The notes beneath the pieces were generated by a model. The model searched no databases. It saw only the letters and a list, made by a program, of their open reading frames with translations, and was not told the origin of the DNA. A DNA stretch of 64,000 bases from contig NC_014377.1 of the NCBI RefSeq assembly GCF_000144645.1, forward strand, positions 1,922,001 through 1,986,000, read 5' to 3'. Each line of letters begins with the position of its first letter. The first letter of the stretch is position 1. Position numbers and translations under genes: made by a program. The DNA comes from Thermosediminibacter oceani DSM 16646. Its GTDB lineage: Bacteria; Bacillota; Thermosediminibacteria; Thermosediminibacterales; Thermosediminibacteraceae. Of this stretch, positions 53,685-62,822 are shown piece by piece.

Positions 53685-56301
53685 TTACTCATTTTCGTCA
53701 CTCAAAATCTCTACAAATCCCTGGTTTCCATCCACACGAATCCTTTGTCCGTCTTTAATTTTCTTTGTGGCATCATCCACGCCCACCACGGCGGGAATTC
53801 CGTATTCCCGGGCAACCACCGAACCGTGAGTCATCAGGCCGCCGGCCTCTGTAACAAATGCTTTAGCTGATTGAAACAAAGGAGTCCATCCGGGATCGGT
53901 ATGAGGAGCAACGAGAATTTCGCCTTCATTGAGATGGGCTTCTTCCGGTTTCAAAACGATCCGGGCCCTCCCTTCAACCACTCCAGCAGAAGCCGGTGTT
54001 CCGACAAGCGCCCCTTTGGGAAACACTCCTTTTCTGGTGGAACCCGTTACAATCTCTCCTTCACTTGTCATCACTTTAGGTGGCTTCAAGGTTTGATACC
54101 ATTCATATTTTTCTTTGCGGTCAGCAACAAGTGTTGAGACATTTTGATTGAGCTCTCCTTTTGAGAGCTGAATTAATTCGTCAAGAGTCAAGAAAAACAC
54201 ATCCTCTGCATGCTGTAGAACTCCTTTTTTTACCATTTCTTCCGCTTCAGCCATAATCACTTTTTTGAATTCATCCAAAATCAATGTAACCAGATATTTG
54301 GGGTGCTCCCGAAGTGCACCCATATAGCGGTATACCTCGATAAGACGTGTAATCAATTTGGACTTAAAAGGATTACGTCTCACACGATCCATAATACGCT
54401 GGGCCACTTCTTGGGCTTCTTTTTCTCCTTGAATAAATTTTTGCCTATGTTCTCCCGGTTTTACACTGCGAATGTGTCCAAGAATGGCAGGAACCAGTTG
54501 AGTCGGCGCTTCACGCCAGCGTGGCCTTGTCAGGTCAATTTCACCCGGGCATCTGTGTCCGTATTTAGCGATGAAATTTTCAAAGGCTTGTTTAAACCTC
54601 TCTCCCCCACGTACGCTTAAGAGCCCTTCATAAAAGGTTTGGTCATTTGCATGTTTCAGATACTCCTCAACTTCGGGCAGTTCCCGAACCAGATCGGCCA
54701 AATCGCCAATCTTTAGTCCCATTTCACTGGTGACATTTCCTGGAAGTGATTTATTTAATTGATATAGTTCTTTAACATCCCCTAGCGCTTTCTTTAACAA
54801 AATGAATGAAATTAGGAAACAGGCAATATATGGAAGAAGGTTTGTCAACAAATCCTTAGCAAATGTACTTAATTGAGATTGAACCTCTTCCAGGCGCCTT
54901 GATCCACTTAACCCCTGCAAAGCTTCACGGACCTCTGTAAATTTTTTCTGGATATAACTTTCAACCTTGTTTTTCGCTAATTTTGGGTCACGCTTCCAAA
55001 GATTTTTCCACACCTCTTTTATGATGAGGAGAGCAAAGCGACATGCTGATTTAACAAACCCCGGTTTAGGAGGAACTCGGAGAAACTCAGGTCGCTGAAT
55101 GACTTCACTAATGGCGCTGCTGACCGCTTCATCGATATTATTTAAGGCTTTAGGTAGAATTCTTTCTTCCCAGCTTGGTGCGAAGCAGATCCGTAGGATC
55201 AATAAAAAGACGTCCCCCTGCTTCTAAAAAAACATTTTTAGGAAAAATGGTTCGTAACACTGAAAGTCCCAACGGTTTCATTGCATCAGTCATCATTTGT
55301 GCATGGCCGAATGAGATCATGACACGGAGCGGTTCTTGCGGAATGTCAGGCAGAGGATATAGCGACGTAATCGGCCGGCTTTGCACAACAAAAATCTTTC
55401 CGTTTTCAATACAGAACTCAATATCTTGCGGAAAGCCAAAATGCTTTTCGATTCTCTTTCCCAGTTCAGCCAGACGTAAAATTTGGTCGTCTGTCAGGGC
55501 TTGTTTAGTTTGCTCAACTAGAGGCAGGTCTTTTTTCACCGTACCTCCTTCCGGCAAGGGGTAAATCGCGATTTTCTTTTCCGATATGTTCTTTTGAATG
55601 ATTTTACCGTCTTTCACTTTATACAAATCCGGGGAAACCATTCCGGATACAATGGCTTCTCCCAATCCGAAACTGGCATCGATTGAGACCACCTTTCGAT
55701 TGCCATTCACAGGATCGGCAGTAAAGAGAATACCTGACACTTGCGGATTCACCATCCGTTGTACTACGACAGATAGATAGACCTGACGATGATCGAACCC
55801 ATTTTTCGCCCGATAGGAAATCGCGCGATCGGTAAATAAAGACGCCCAACATTTTCGAATACGGTGAAGCAGTTCATCCTGCCCCTTAATGTTCAGATAG
55901 GTGTCCTGCTGACCTGCAAATGAAGCTGTGGACAAGTCCTCAGCCGTTGCACTGGAACGGACGGCAAAAGCATGCTCTTTCCCCACCGATTCCCATGCTT
56001 GAACAATTTCCCTTTTTATCTGGGCAGGGATCTCTAATTGCAGTAAATGTGTGCGGATCTGCTCTCCTAACTTCCGCAATTGATTTAAATTATTCGGGTC
56101 CATTTGGTTTAGTTCATCTAACAGCGAATCCATTTCGGGGCTAGTGGCAATAAAGTCTTTATACGCGTCTGTTGTCACACAGAATCCACCTGGTATTGGA
56201 AAGCCTGCCTTACTCAGTTCACCCAGATTTGCTCCCTTTCCCCCGACATAAGGGAGACTGAAACGATCTACTTGTTCAAAAAATAATACATAAGATTTCA
56301 T
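53685..56301 (-). pseudogene. rph: Rifampin phosphotransferase (RPH), single frameshift
   Basis: Starts at ATG 56301 (AAGGTGA upstream). N-terminal ATP-grasp domain: VGGKGANLGELSKAGFPIPG, FAVRSSATAEDLSTASFAGQ and QDIEFCIENGKIFVVQSRPI. The frame breaks near 55153-55170, in GAAAGAATTCTACC: one extra base separates DPTDLLRTKLGRK from ILPKALNNIDEAVSSAI. The rifampin-binding domain follows (GERFKQAFENFIAKYGHRCP) and then the swivelling phosphohistidine domain GGLMTHGSVVAREYGIPAVV with the catalytic histidine. Corrected for one base the protein has about 871 residues, the normal RPH length (about 870). RPH inactivates rifamycins by phosphorylation. Everything except the frameshift is intact, so a sequencing error is possible. 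Confidence 0.88.
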
Positions 56302-56390
56302 TGATCGGTCACCTTCTCTGTTCTTTTTTCGTCTTAAGTGACTGATGGATAAAAAAAAAGAATAAGTGGCGTAAGCCCTATTAGCTGCAT

Positions 56391-56495
56391 TTACAAGTGC
56401 AACATTACTGGAACTTCAATTATTGGTCCAACAACAGCAGCCATCGCCTGGCCGGAACCTAAGCCAAAAACTGCAACGGCAAAGAGGAGCTTATT
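56391..56495 (-). pseudogene. ACR3-type arsenite permease, C-terminal remnant
   Basis: A 34-codon open stretch ending in TAA that reads LLFAVAVFGLGSGQAMAAVV, GPIIEVPVM. This matches the penultimate helix of ACR3/bile-acid-symporter-type arsenite exporters (FGxxSGxAxAxVxGPLxEVPVM). No upstream part of the gene is present. It lies just upstream of rph. Confidence 0.6.
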
Positions 56496-56668
56496 TTAGT
56501 TTGGATACTTTCTTTGCATTTTCAACCTCTTATATGATAACCCAATACCTATAAGTAAAGATGGAATGAAAAATGTAAATAATTCGAATAATGATGGAGG
56601 AATAAAAGGATGGTAGAGGCTCCTACAATAATTAATTGTGCTATTAATGCTTTAAGATTATTCTTCAT
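56496..56668 (-). pseudogene. Small membrane protein gene with a frameshift
   Basis: From ATG 56668 (GAAGGGATATTCA upstream) the frame reads MKNNLKALIAQLIIVGASTI, then shifts in a TTTT run into IPPSLFELFTFFIPSLLIGI and LSYKRLKMQRKYPN, ending at 56496. Corrected it is about 57 residues with two hydrophobic helices. I do not recognise a function. Same strand and frame phase as the ACR3 remnant next to it. Confidence 0.5.
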
Positions 56669-56762
56669 TGAATATCCCTTCAATCTTAATTATAAAAACT
56701 CCTCTCAGATTCTTAACCGTATTTTTTTCCTTCATTCATTCCCCACATTTTACAATCCGTTC

Positions 56763-57064
56763 TCATGGTCCCGTGCCAACCGAAGTGACTATCCATAAAC
56801 CGAGAGGGCTTTTGTTTAAACAAAAGAAATATAGTTCTTGGCCCGTTTGACGATCACTAAAACCTTCAACGACGAATTGCCACCCGTAAGCTGTAGTCGC
56901 CCAGTGAGGCTCGTAGTGCCCCCCTGGTGTGATTTTAACCTTCGCGGCTGCAATAGGGCTACCGTGTAAGCCACATAAAATCGGATTGCCCCCGTAGGGG
57001 TAAGATGAAAAACAATTACCGTTAAAAAGATTAAGATTGCTACAAAGAATAATTTTTTACGCAT
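56763..57064 (-). pseudogene. Small exported hypothetical protein gene, frameshifted
   Basis: Starts at ATG 57064 behind GAGGTGGATAAA with a signal peptide or anchor (KKLFFVAILIFLTVIVFHL). About 30 codons on, a frameshift (56940-56985) leads into KVKITPGGHYEPHW, TTAYGWQFVVEGFSDRQTGQ, ELYFFCLNKSPLGLWIVTSV, stop TGA at 56763. Both halves look like real protein in their respective frames. Family not recognised. Confidence 0.5.
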
Positions 57065-57580
57065 TTTATCCACCTCACATATACGATAAACCCTACCATT
57101 GCACCAAATGAATTTAAAATCAAGTCATCTATATCAAAATTCCCTATGCCGGATATCAACTGTATCAATTCAAAGATTAAACTTTTGACAAAAGCAACGC
57201 TGGTTATTATCATGCACAGCGATAAAACGATTTTACTCAAATAGGAAAATCCGAAAAATTCCGGCAGGTCCCACCCTCTCAAGCCCCGGTCCGACGTTAC
57301 ACAAGTTGGCAACAACGGACGTGAAGGTGGTTACAATATCTTTCCCGTCCAAAGCAACGATCACCACAGCAGAGAAAAATATGATCATATACATCACAAA
57401 ATAAATCAGAACTTCCATTTTCGTTTCCTTCTTAACTCCCATGCCACCGTCCCTGACGCTATATACCGCACGAGGGTGGACTATATTCAAAACGGCATTT
57501 CTTATTATTTTAAATATCAGCAAAATCCTTATGTTTTTAATGCCACCGGCCGTAGAACCCCACACGCTACCATTATACAT
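57040..57580 (-). pseudogene. Chimeric remnant: TrkH C-terminal part fused to a VanZ-like C-terminus
   Basis: From 57580 the sequence reads WGSTAGGIKNIRILLIFKII (the TrkH selectivity-filter region GSTAGGIK), HPRAVYSVRDGG, and VVANLCNVGPGLERVGPAG, then a one-base frameshift near an A/T run and FGFSYLSKIVLSLCMI, still TrkH-like. It then passes without interruption into VAFVKSLIFELIQLISGIGN and DIDDLILNSFGAMVGF, a VanZ-family C-terminus. The TrkH N-terminus is missing. A deletion therefore joined two unrelated membrane-protein genes and the product is further broken by the frameshift. Confidence 0.7.
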
Positions 57581-57974
57581 GATTTACTGGTCAATCAAGT
57601 ATAGTATTTTGTTTATTCAAAGCATAACCCGCCAAGCAGCCTGCAAGGGAAATAATGAGAATAAAGTATAATATTTGGGCTGGCATTCCAAGCCACCTCA
57701 AAGTGCTTCTGCATCCTGCTTAATGTTTTGGCAAGGTCTCTAAGTTTGAAATAGTTATATCCTTTTATGAAAGAAGATGCGGTATCATAAATCAGCGGCA
57801 TTACTTCTTTACCAACCTTCAGCCATGATTCTCCTCGCCAAGATTTTTATTCTGGAATAAACTCAAATACAATTCTCCATGTCTTGGTTAAAATTCCTTC
57901 CTTATCACCGCTTTTCCATTACTGGTTTGCCGTCCGTCCCTTGAACACTCCACTAGTGCCAAGGATTAAAGGAA
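57581..57974 (-). other. Intergenic debris between the TrkH remnant and glmS terminator
   Basis: About 390 bases. A stretch at 57613-57801 is open on the minus strand (VMPLIYDTASSFIKGYNYFK, LRDLAKTLSRMQKHF) and, in another frame, contains a lipoprotein-like signal (ILIISLAGCLAGYALN). Neither is a complete gene and no family was recognised. Probably more decayed coding sequence. Confidence 0.4.
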
Positions 57975-58027
57975 AAAGGGATAAGTGGCGTAATCTAATT
58001 TTTCGAGGTCTTACCACTTATCCCTTT
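57975..58027 (-). terminator. Terminator of glmS, GGGATAAG family
   Basis: Perfect 14-bp arms AAAGGGATAAGTGG and CCACTTATCCCTTT with a 25-base loop; on the minus strand followed by TTTTTCCTTT. Lies 28 bases beyond the glmS stop. Shares its stem with the hairpins at 20795-20840 and 44944-44995; a half copy (AATAAGTGGCGTAAG) lies at about 56361. Confidence 0.85.
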
Positions 58028-58054
58028 GTTATTCGGTAAAAACTTAATTCTACC

Positions 58055-59884
58055 TTATTCCACCGTTACGCTTTTTGCCAGGTTCCTTGGTTTATCCACG
58101 TCGCAGCCTCTTGCCACCGCAGCGTAGTAGGCAAAAAGCTGCAAAGGCACAACTGACAGCACCGGTGTCAGCATTTGGTGTGTCCTGGGGATGTATATGA
58201 CGTGGTCCACCGATTTTGTGATCTCTTCGTCGCCCTCGTTGGCTAAGGCTATTACTGCCGCGCCCCTGGCTTTGACCTCTATTATATTGCTCAGGGTCTT
58301 TTCATAGAGGTGATCCTGGGTCACCAGGGATATCACCGGCACTCCTTCGGTTATGAGGGCCAGGGTGCCGTGCTTCAGCTCGCCTGCGGCATAGGCCTCG
58401 GCGTGGATGTAGGAGATTTCCTTGAGCTTCAGGGCACCTTCCATGGCTACCGCGTAGTCAAGGCCCCGTCCGATGTAAAAGATGTGTTCCCTGTCCGCAT
58501 ACCTTTCTGCCATCTTCTTGATCTCGCCTTCTGCGTCTAGGATGGCCTTCGCCTGGTCGGGCAGCTTTTTCATGGCCAGCGCGATTTCCCTAAACTCCTC
58601 GTCGGAAATGGTTCCGAGGAGTTTCGCAAAGTGGAGAGCTATCAGGTTCAAGGCCACGAGCTGGGTGCTGTACGCCTTGGTGGAAGCCACGGCGATTTCG
58701 GGGCCGGCCCATGTGTAGAGCACGTCGTCGGCCTCCCGGGAAACGGAGCTGCCTACAACGTTGGTTATTGCCAGCACTCTGGCGCCCAGTTTTTTGGATT
58801 CGCGCAGGGCCGCCAGTGTGTCGGCGGTTTCCCCGGACTGGCTGATTACTATCACCAGCGTGTCCTTGCCGACCATGGGTTCCCTGTAGCGGAATTCCGA
58901 TGCCAGGTCGACTTCTACCGGTATACGGGCGAGTTTTTCGATCACGTACTTGCCTACGACGCCGGCGTGGTAGGCGGTGCCGCAGGCCACTATGAATACC
59001 TTTTTAAGGCTTTCCAGTCCCTCTTTCGTCATCTTTATGTCGTCGAGGCGCACCTCGCCCTTATCGGGGTAAAGCCTGCCGGTCATGGTATCCTGTAGTG
59101 CTTTCGGCTGTTCGTGGATCTCCTTCAGCATGAAGTGGGGGTAACCGCCTTTTTCAGCGGCGACGGCATCCCACTTGACCTGGAATACTTCCTTGGATAC
59201 CGGGTTTCCTTCAAAGTCCGTAATCTCGACGCTGTCCTTGGTAATCCTGGCCATCTCGCCGTCCTCGAGGATGTAAACGCTACGGGTATACTGGAGTATG
59301 GCCGGTATATCCGATGCCACGAAATTTTCTCCGTTGCCGAGGCCCACGATGAGGGGGCTGGACTTCCTCGCAGCCACCAGGGTCCCCGGCTCCTTGCGGG
59401 AAATCACCCCGAGGGCGAAGGAGCCTTCCAGTTTGTTTACCGCCATCCTCACTGCCCGGAACAGGTCTCCATCGTAAAAGTGCTCTATTAGGTGGGGCAC
59501 GACTTCCGTATCGGTCTCTGATTGGAATTTATGACCCTGGGATTCGAGCCATTCCTTGAGCTCTTGGAAGTTCTCGATGATGCCGTTGTGCACCACGATG
59601 AAATCCCCGGAACAGTCACCGTGAGGATGGGCGTTGATGTCGGACGGCCTGCCATGGGTGGCCCAACGGGTGTGCCCTATGCCCATGCGGCCTTCCGGGT
59701 AAGCCCCTCCTATCTTGTCTTCCAGGACCTTTATCTTGCCTTCGCTCTTCACCACTTTCGTGCTGTGAGAGTTATATACGGCGATACCCGCTGAATCGTA
59801 CCCCCTGTACTCCAACCTTTTCAGCCCATCTATCAGAATGGGAGCGGCTTCCCTGTCTCCCACATAGCCGACAATTCCGCACAT
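58055..59884 (-). CDS. glmS: Glutamine-fructose-6-phosphate aminotransferase (isomerizing)
   Basis: A 609-residue enzyme making glucosamine-6-phosphate, first step of UDP-GlcNAc and peptidoglycan synthesis. Started at ATG 59884 to give MCGIVGYVG with the N-terminal nucleophile Cys2 of the glutaminase; AGGAGAAAGG precedes it. Two SIS domains follow (VISQSGETADTLAALRESKK near 350; REHIFYIGRGLDYAVAMEGA near 465), and the C-terminal tail DKPRNLAKSVTVE holds the conserved lysine. Its 5' leader contains a glmS ribozyme, so the mRNA self-cleaves when GlcN6P accumulates. Downstream of glmM on the same strand. Confidence 0.97.
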   Translation of the reverse strand: MCGIVGYVGDREAAPILIDGLKRLEYRGYDSAGIAVYNSHSTKVVKSEGKIKVLEDKIGGAYPEGRMGIGHTRWATHGRPSDINAHPHGDCSGDFIVVHNGIIENFQELKEWLESQGHKFQSETDTEVVPHLIEHFYDGDLFRAVRMAVNKLEGSFALGVISRKEPGTLVAARKSSPLIVGLGNGENFVASDIPAILQYTRSVYILEDGEMARITKDSVEITDFEGNPVSKEVFQVKWDAVAAEKGGYPHFMLKEIHEQPKALQDTMTGRLYPDKGEVRLDDIKMTKEGLESLKKVFIVACGTAYHAGVVGKYVIEKLARIPVEVDLASEFRYREPMVGKDTLVIVISQSGETADTLAALRESKKLGARVLAITNVVGSSVSREADDVLYTWAGPEIAVASTKAYSTQLVALNLIALHFAKLLGTISDEEFREIALAMKKLPDQAKAILDAEGEIKKMAERYADREHIFYIGRGLDYAVAMEGALKLKEISYIHAEAYAAGELKHGTLALITEGVPVISLVTQDHLYEKTLSNIIEVKARGAAVIALANEGDEEITKSVDHVIYIPRTHQMLTPVLSVVPLQLFAYYAAVARGCDVDKPRNLAKSVTVE

Positions 59885-59974
59885 AAGTCTATTCCTACCT
59901 TTCTCCTCTTGTATTTTCAAGGTTCGATCAACAACGGCTTTTGAGCCGGTATTTTCAAACCATACTCAATTCTG

Positions 59975-60118
59975 CTGAGGACCCCTTTGTCCCGGCGATC
60001 GCTCACCGGTTTTGTAGGCCTCTTACGGTGGCAGTCCACCGTGGGGCATCCGCCGAAAACTCGATAAACCCCATCCTCGTCAGCTCCCGAAGAAGTTCTC
60101 CGAGAGCTCAGGCGCTTT
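59975..60118 (-). ncRNA. glmS self-cleaving ribozyme/riboswitch
   Basis: On the minus strand the leader reads AAAA-GCGCC (cleavage between 60116 and 60115), a P2 stem-loop GAGCTC...GGGAGCT, then GACGAGGATGGGGTTTATCG, AGTTTTCGGCGGATG and CCCACGGTGG...CCACCGTAAG, and the P4 region GGGACAAAGGGGTCC. These are the catalytic-core strings of the glmS ribozyme (GACGAGG, GGGGTTTATCGAG, TTTCGGCGGATG). Bound GlcN6P acts as cofactor and triggers cleavage and mRNA decay. 3' limit approximate. Confidence 0.95.
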
Positions 60119-60232
60119 TCCGTTGCTTAAAACCCACGTGATTCCTTCGCGGCCTCGCACCCCCTCCTGCTGTTTTTCACCGTGTCGAGCGGCTCCTTTC
60201 GACCCCATCACCTCCTTTAAATGGTGATAGCC

Positions 60233-61573
60233 TTAAGAAAGTTCCTTTCTTATCACTTCGGCCAGCCGGTGGGCCAGATCTTTAATGACCTTCTCGTCCT
60301 CTCCTTCCACCATGACCCGGATAAGGGGTTCGGTGCCGGAAGGACGCACCACAATGCGGCCGTTTTCGCCCAACAGTGCTTCAGTTTCTTCGACTGCTTC
60401 CTTGATACTCGTGCTTTTGGCGTACCCTGCTTTATCCTTCACCTCTACGTTCACCAAAATCTGGGGATAGACCTTCATTATGTTCCTCAGCTCGGAGAGG
60501 GGCTTTGCTTCCTCCACCATCACCGAAAGCAGCTTTACGGCGGTAAGGAGACCGTCCCCGGTGGTATTGTGGTCGAGGAATATTATGTGGCCTGACTGCT
60601 CGCCGCCTAAGTTGTAGCCTCCCTTTAACATTTCTTCCAGCACGTAGCGGTCGCCCACTTTGGTCCTCACCGTCTTTATGCCGGCCTTTTTGAGGGCGAC
60701 CTCAAAGCCCATGTTGCTCATTACGGTGGCGACAACAGTGCCGTTTTTGAGCAGCCCTTTGCGGTTCATGTATTCGGCACATACGGCCATGATGTGGTCT
60801 CCGTCGACCACCTGGCCCTTTTCGTCCACGGCGATAAGCCGGTCGGCGTCTCCGTCAAAGGATAGGCCCACATCGGCCCCTACTTCCCTCACAAACCCGG
60901 CGATAACCTCGGGGCTGGTCGAGCCACAGTTGACGTTGATGTTGCAGCCGTCGGGGCGGTCGTTTATCACGAAAACTTCAGCCCCAAGCTCGCGGAACAC
61001 CAGCGGAGCCACTCGGTACGCAGCGCCGTTGGCACAGTCGATGGCTACCTTCAGACCCCTGAAATCCGTCCCCGCCGCGGATTTTATAAAATCGGCGTAG
61101 GGGTGCAGGCCGTCCTCGGTCACCACCCTGCCCACGGCCGGCCCCGTGGGGCTTTGTATGCGGCCGTCGGGACCCTTAACCAGGGCCTCGATCTCATCCT
61201 CCATAGCGTCGGGCAGCTTGAAGCCTTCGCCGTTGAAAAACTTTATGCCGTTGTATTCTACGGGGTTGTGGGACGCAGAAATGACCACTCCGGCGTCGGC
61301 GCCGAAATGGCGGGTTAAAAAAGCCACGGCGGGAGTGGGCATCACCCCCACCCTGAGTACGTTGGCTCCCACAGAACATATACCGGCAATGAGAGCCGAC
61401 TCCAGCATATCTCCGGATATGCGGGTGTCCCTGCCCACCACTACCGTGGGTTTATCATGGGTTTCAGAGAGCACGTAAGCCCCCGCTCTTCCTAGGTGAT
61501 AAGCAAGTAACGGTGTCAGCTCCTTATTGGCTATACCCCTTACTCCGTCGGTGCCGAAAAGTCTTTCCGTCAT
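60233..61573 (-). CDS. glmM: Phosphoglucosamine mutase
   Basis: A 446-residue alpha-D-phosphohexomutase converting GlcN-6-P to GlcN-1-P. Phosphoserine loop VVISASHNPVEYNGIKFF near residue 100, Mg site SFDGDADRLIAVD near 240, sugar loop LGGEQSGHIIFLD near 325 and phosphate loop VRPSGTEPLIRVMVEGE near 410. ATG 61573 after GGAGAGGAG. Part of the conserved cdaA-cdaR-glmM order; in such operons CdaA, CdaR and GlmM form a complex. TAA stop; a 350-base leader with the ribozyme then separates it from glmS. Confidence 0.97.
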   Translation of the reverse strand: MTERLFGTDGVRGIANKELTPLLAYHLGRAGAYVLSETHDKPTVVVGRDTRISGDMLESALIAGICSVGANVLRVGVMPTPAVAFLTRHFGADAGVVISASHNPVEYNGIKFFNGEGFKLPDAMEDEIEALVKGPDGRIQSPTGPAVGRVVTEDGLHPYADFIKSAAGTDFRGLKVAIDCANGAAYRVAPLVFRELGAEVFVINDRPDGCNINVNCGSTSPEVIAGFVREVGADVGLSFDGDADRLIAVDEKGQVVDGDHIMAVCAEYMNRKGLLKNGTVVATVMSNMGFEVALKKAGIKTVRTKVGDRYVLEEMLKGGYNLGGEQSGHIIFLDHNTTGDGLLTAVKLLSVMVEEAKPLSELRNIMKVYPQILVNVEVKDKAGYAKSTSIKEAVEETEALLGENGRIVVRPSGTEPLIRVMVEGEDEKVIKDLAHRLAEVIRKELS

Positions 61574-61616
61574 TCGCTATCTCCTCTCCACTGATAGGCT
61601 TCGTCATAGTCCGGTC

Positions 61617-62822
61617 CTACAGTCTTTGTATCGTTACCCTTACGTTTTCGGGCTCTATCCTTACTATCCGGTAGGGTTCGGGTGCTTCAGCTTTAATCCT
61701 GAGGTAATACTCACCCTCCCCGAGTCCCGATGCGTCGGCGTATATCTTCACTATGTTTTTATCTACTTTCTCTATAATACTCTCAGGTCCCCGGACTGTC
61801 AACATGAATTCTCCCTCTTCAGGTACGGCTTTCAACCCCTCGCCCAGGTTTCGAAAGTTTATATCGCTGCTCGTAAAGCTCAGGACGCCAGATGTCACCT
61901 TCTCTATGTCAACTACCACCCTCACCTTGTTCATGTTTTCATCGAAGGGCATGACACCCCCGGGCATCTGCAATTCGGTGTCAACAGCGACGCTTTTGTC
62001 AAGGCCGCTGATGTTCACGGGTTTTGTGGGAATTTCCCTGATGTCCCTGAGGGTGCCGCTGCTGCCGGTTATTATGACCACCGAGGGCTCAACCCTTACA
62101 TCTCTTACTGCGAAGCCTTCCAGTGGCTGACCCCTAACGTCGGGCTTTACAGTTACCGTGGATACGGGCACTATGGGCACGGTGACCTCCACCGTGTCTG
62201 GTCTGAAGGTGACGCCCCTTAGTTCGTTGTCCTTGGCATCCACGACCCTAACGGGCAGGGTGGCGGTAACCACGCCGTTTTTCCCCGTGACGTCAACTTC
62301 CACCACGGCTTTTTTGAGAGAATTTACCAGAGTCCTAGGTCCCCTCACCAGCACGGCCTGGGGTGACGCTCCAGGTGTCTTGGCGGCAAAACCTTCGGCG
62401 GGCACTCCCTTTACATCCACGTATACCGGCAACTGCTCCTCGATTACTGCTTCGAGGGTCACCATGATTTCCTTCGGGGAAAAATCCAGCAGTTCCACGT
62501 TTGCAGGGACGTACACGCTGATCGGCAGCATGTTTTCGCCCTCCATTCGCCCCCGGAGGTTTGCCTCAGCCACGATATTCTCGGGCTTTAGATCCGCTAT
62601 TATGCTGCGCCTTGCCCTTACCTTGACGTTTACGAAATACTGCTGGGTAGGGTCCTTCAGGGCCAGCTTTGAATCGTCCAGGTTTTTCAACTGCACGGGC
62701 ACGTCCCTGACCACATAGGTTACTTGGGGATTCTGCTCGTTCATCACGTACATCCACATGACCAAGGCCACCAGCACGGATATAACCTTCAAGACCATGT
62801 CGCTGGAGAAAAACCTACCCAT
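61617..62822 (-). CDS. cdaR: YbbR-domain protein CdaR, regulator of the diadenylate cyclase
   Basis: A 401-residue membrane-anchored protein: a short N-terminus, one transmembrane helix (VLKVISVLVALVMWMYVM) and four extracellular YbbR repeats recognisable by VQLKNLDDSKLALKDP-, VDVKGVPAEGF-, VRGQPLEGFAVRDV- and INFRNLGEGLKAV-type strands. CdaR binds CdaA and modulates c-di-AMP synthesis. ATG 62822 overlaps the cdaA end by eight bases with GGAGGAGATTAA upstream. Stop TAG. Confidence 0.94.
   Translation of the reverse strand: MGRFFSSDMVLKVISVLVALVMWMYVMNEQNPQVTYVVRDVPVQLKNLDDSKLALKDPTQQYFVNVKVRARRSIIADLKPENIVAEANLRGRMEGENMLPISVYVPANVELLDFSPKEIMVTLEAVIEEQLPVYVDVKGVPAEGFAAKTPGASPQAVLVRGPRTLVNSLKKAVVEVDVTGKNGVVTATLPVRVVDAKDNELRGVTFRPDTVEVTVPIVPVSTVTVKPDVRGQPLEGFAVRDVRVEPSVVIITGSSGTLRDIREIPTKPVNISGLDKSVAVDTELQMPGGVMPFDENMNKVRVVVDIEKVTSGVLSFTSSDINFRNLGEGLKAVPEEGEFMLTVRGPESIIEKVDKNIVKIYADASGLGEGEYYLRIKAEAPEPYRIVRIEPENVRVTIQRL

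Noticed and set aside
60080-60208. The 42-codon frame upstream of the glmS ribozyme as a real gene
   Set aside because: Shine-Dalgarno to ATG distance is only two bases and the frame runs into conserved ribozyme sequence; kept only as an observation.
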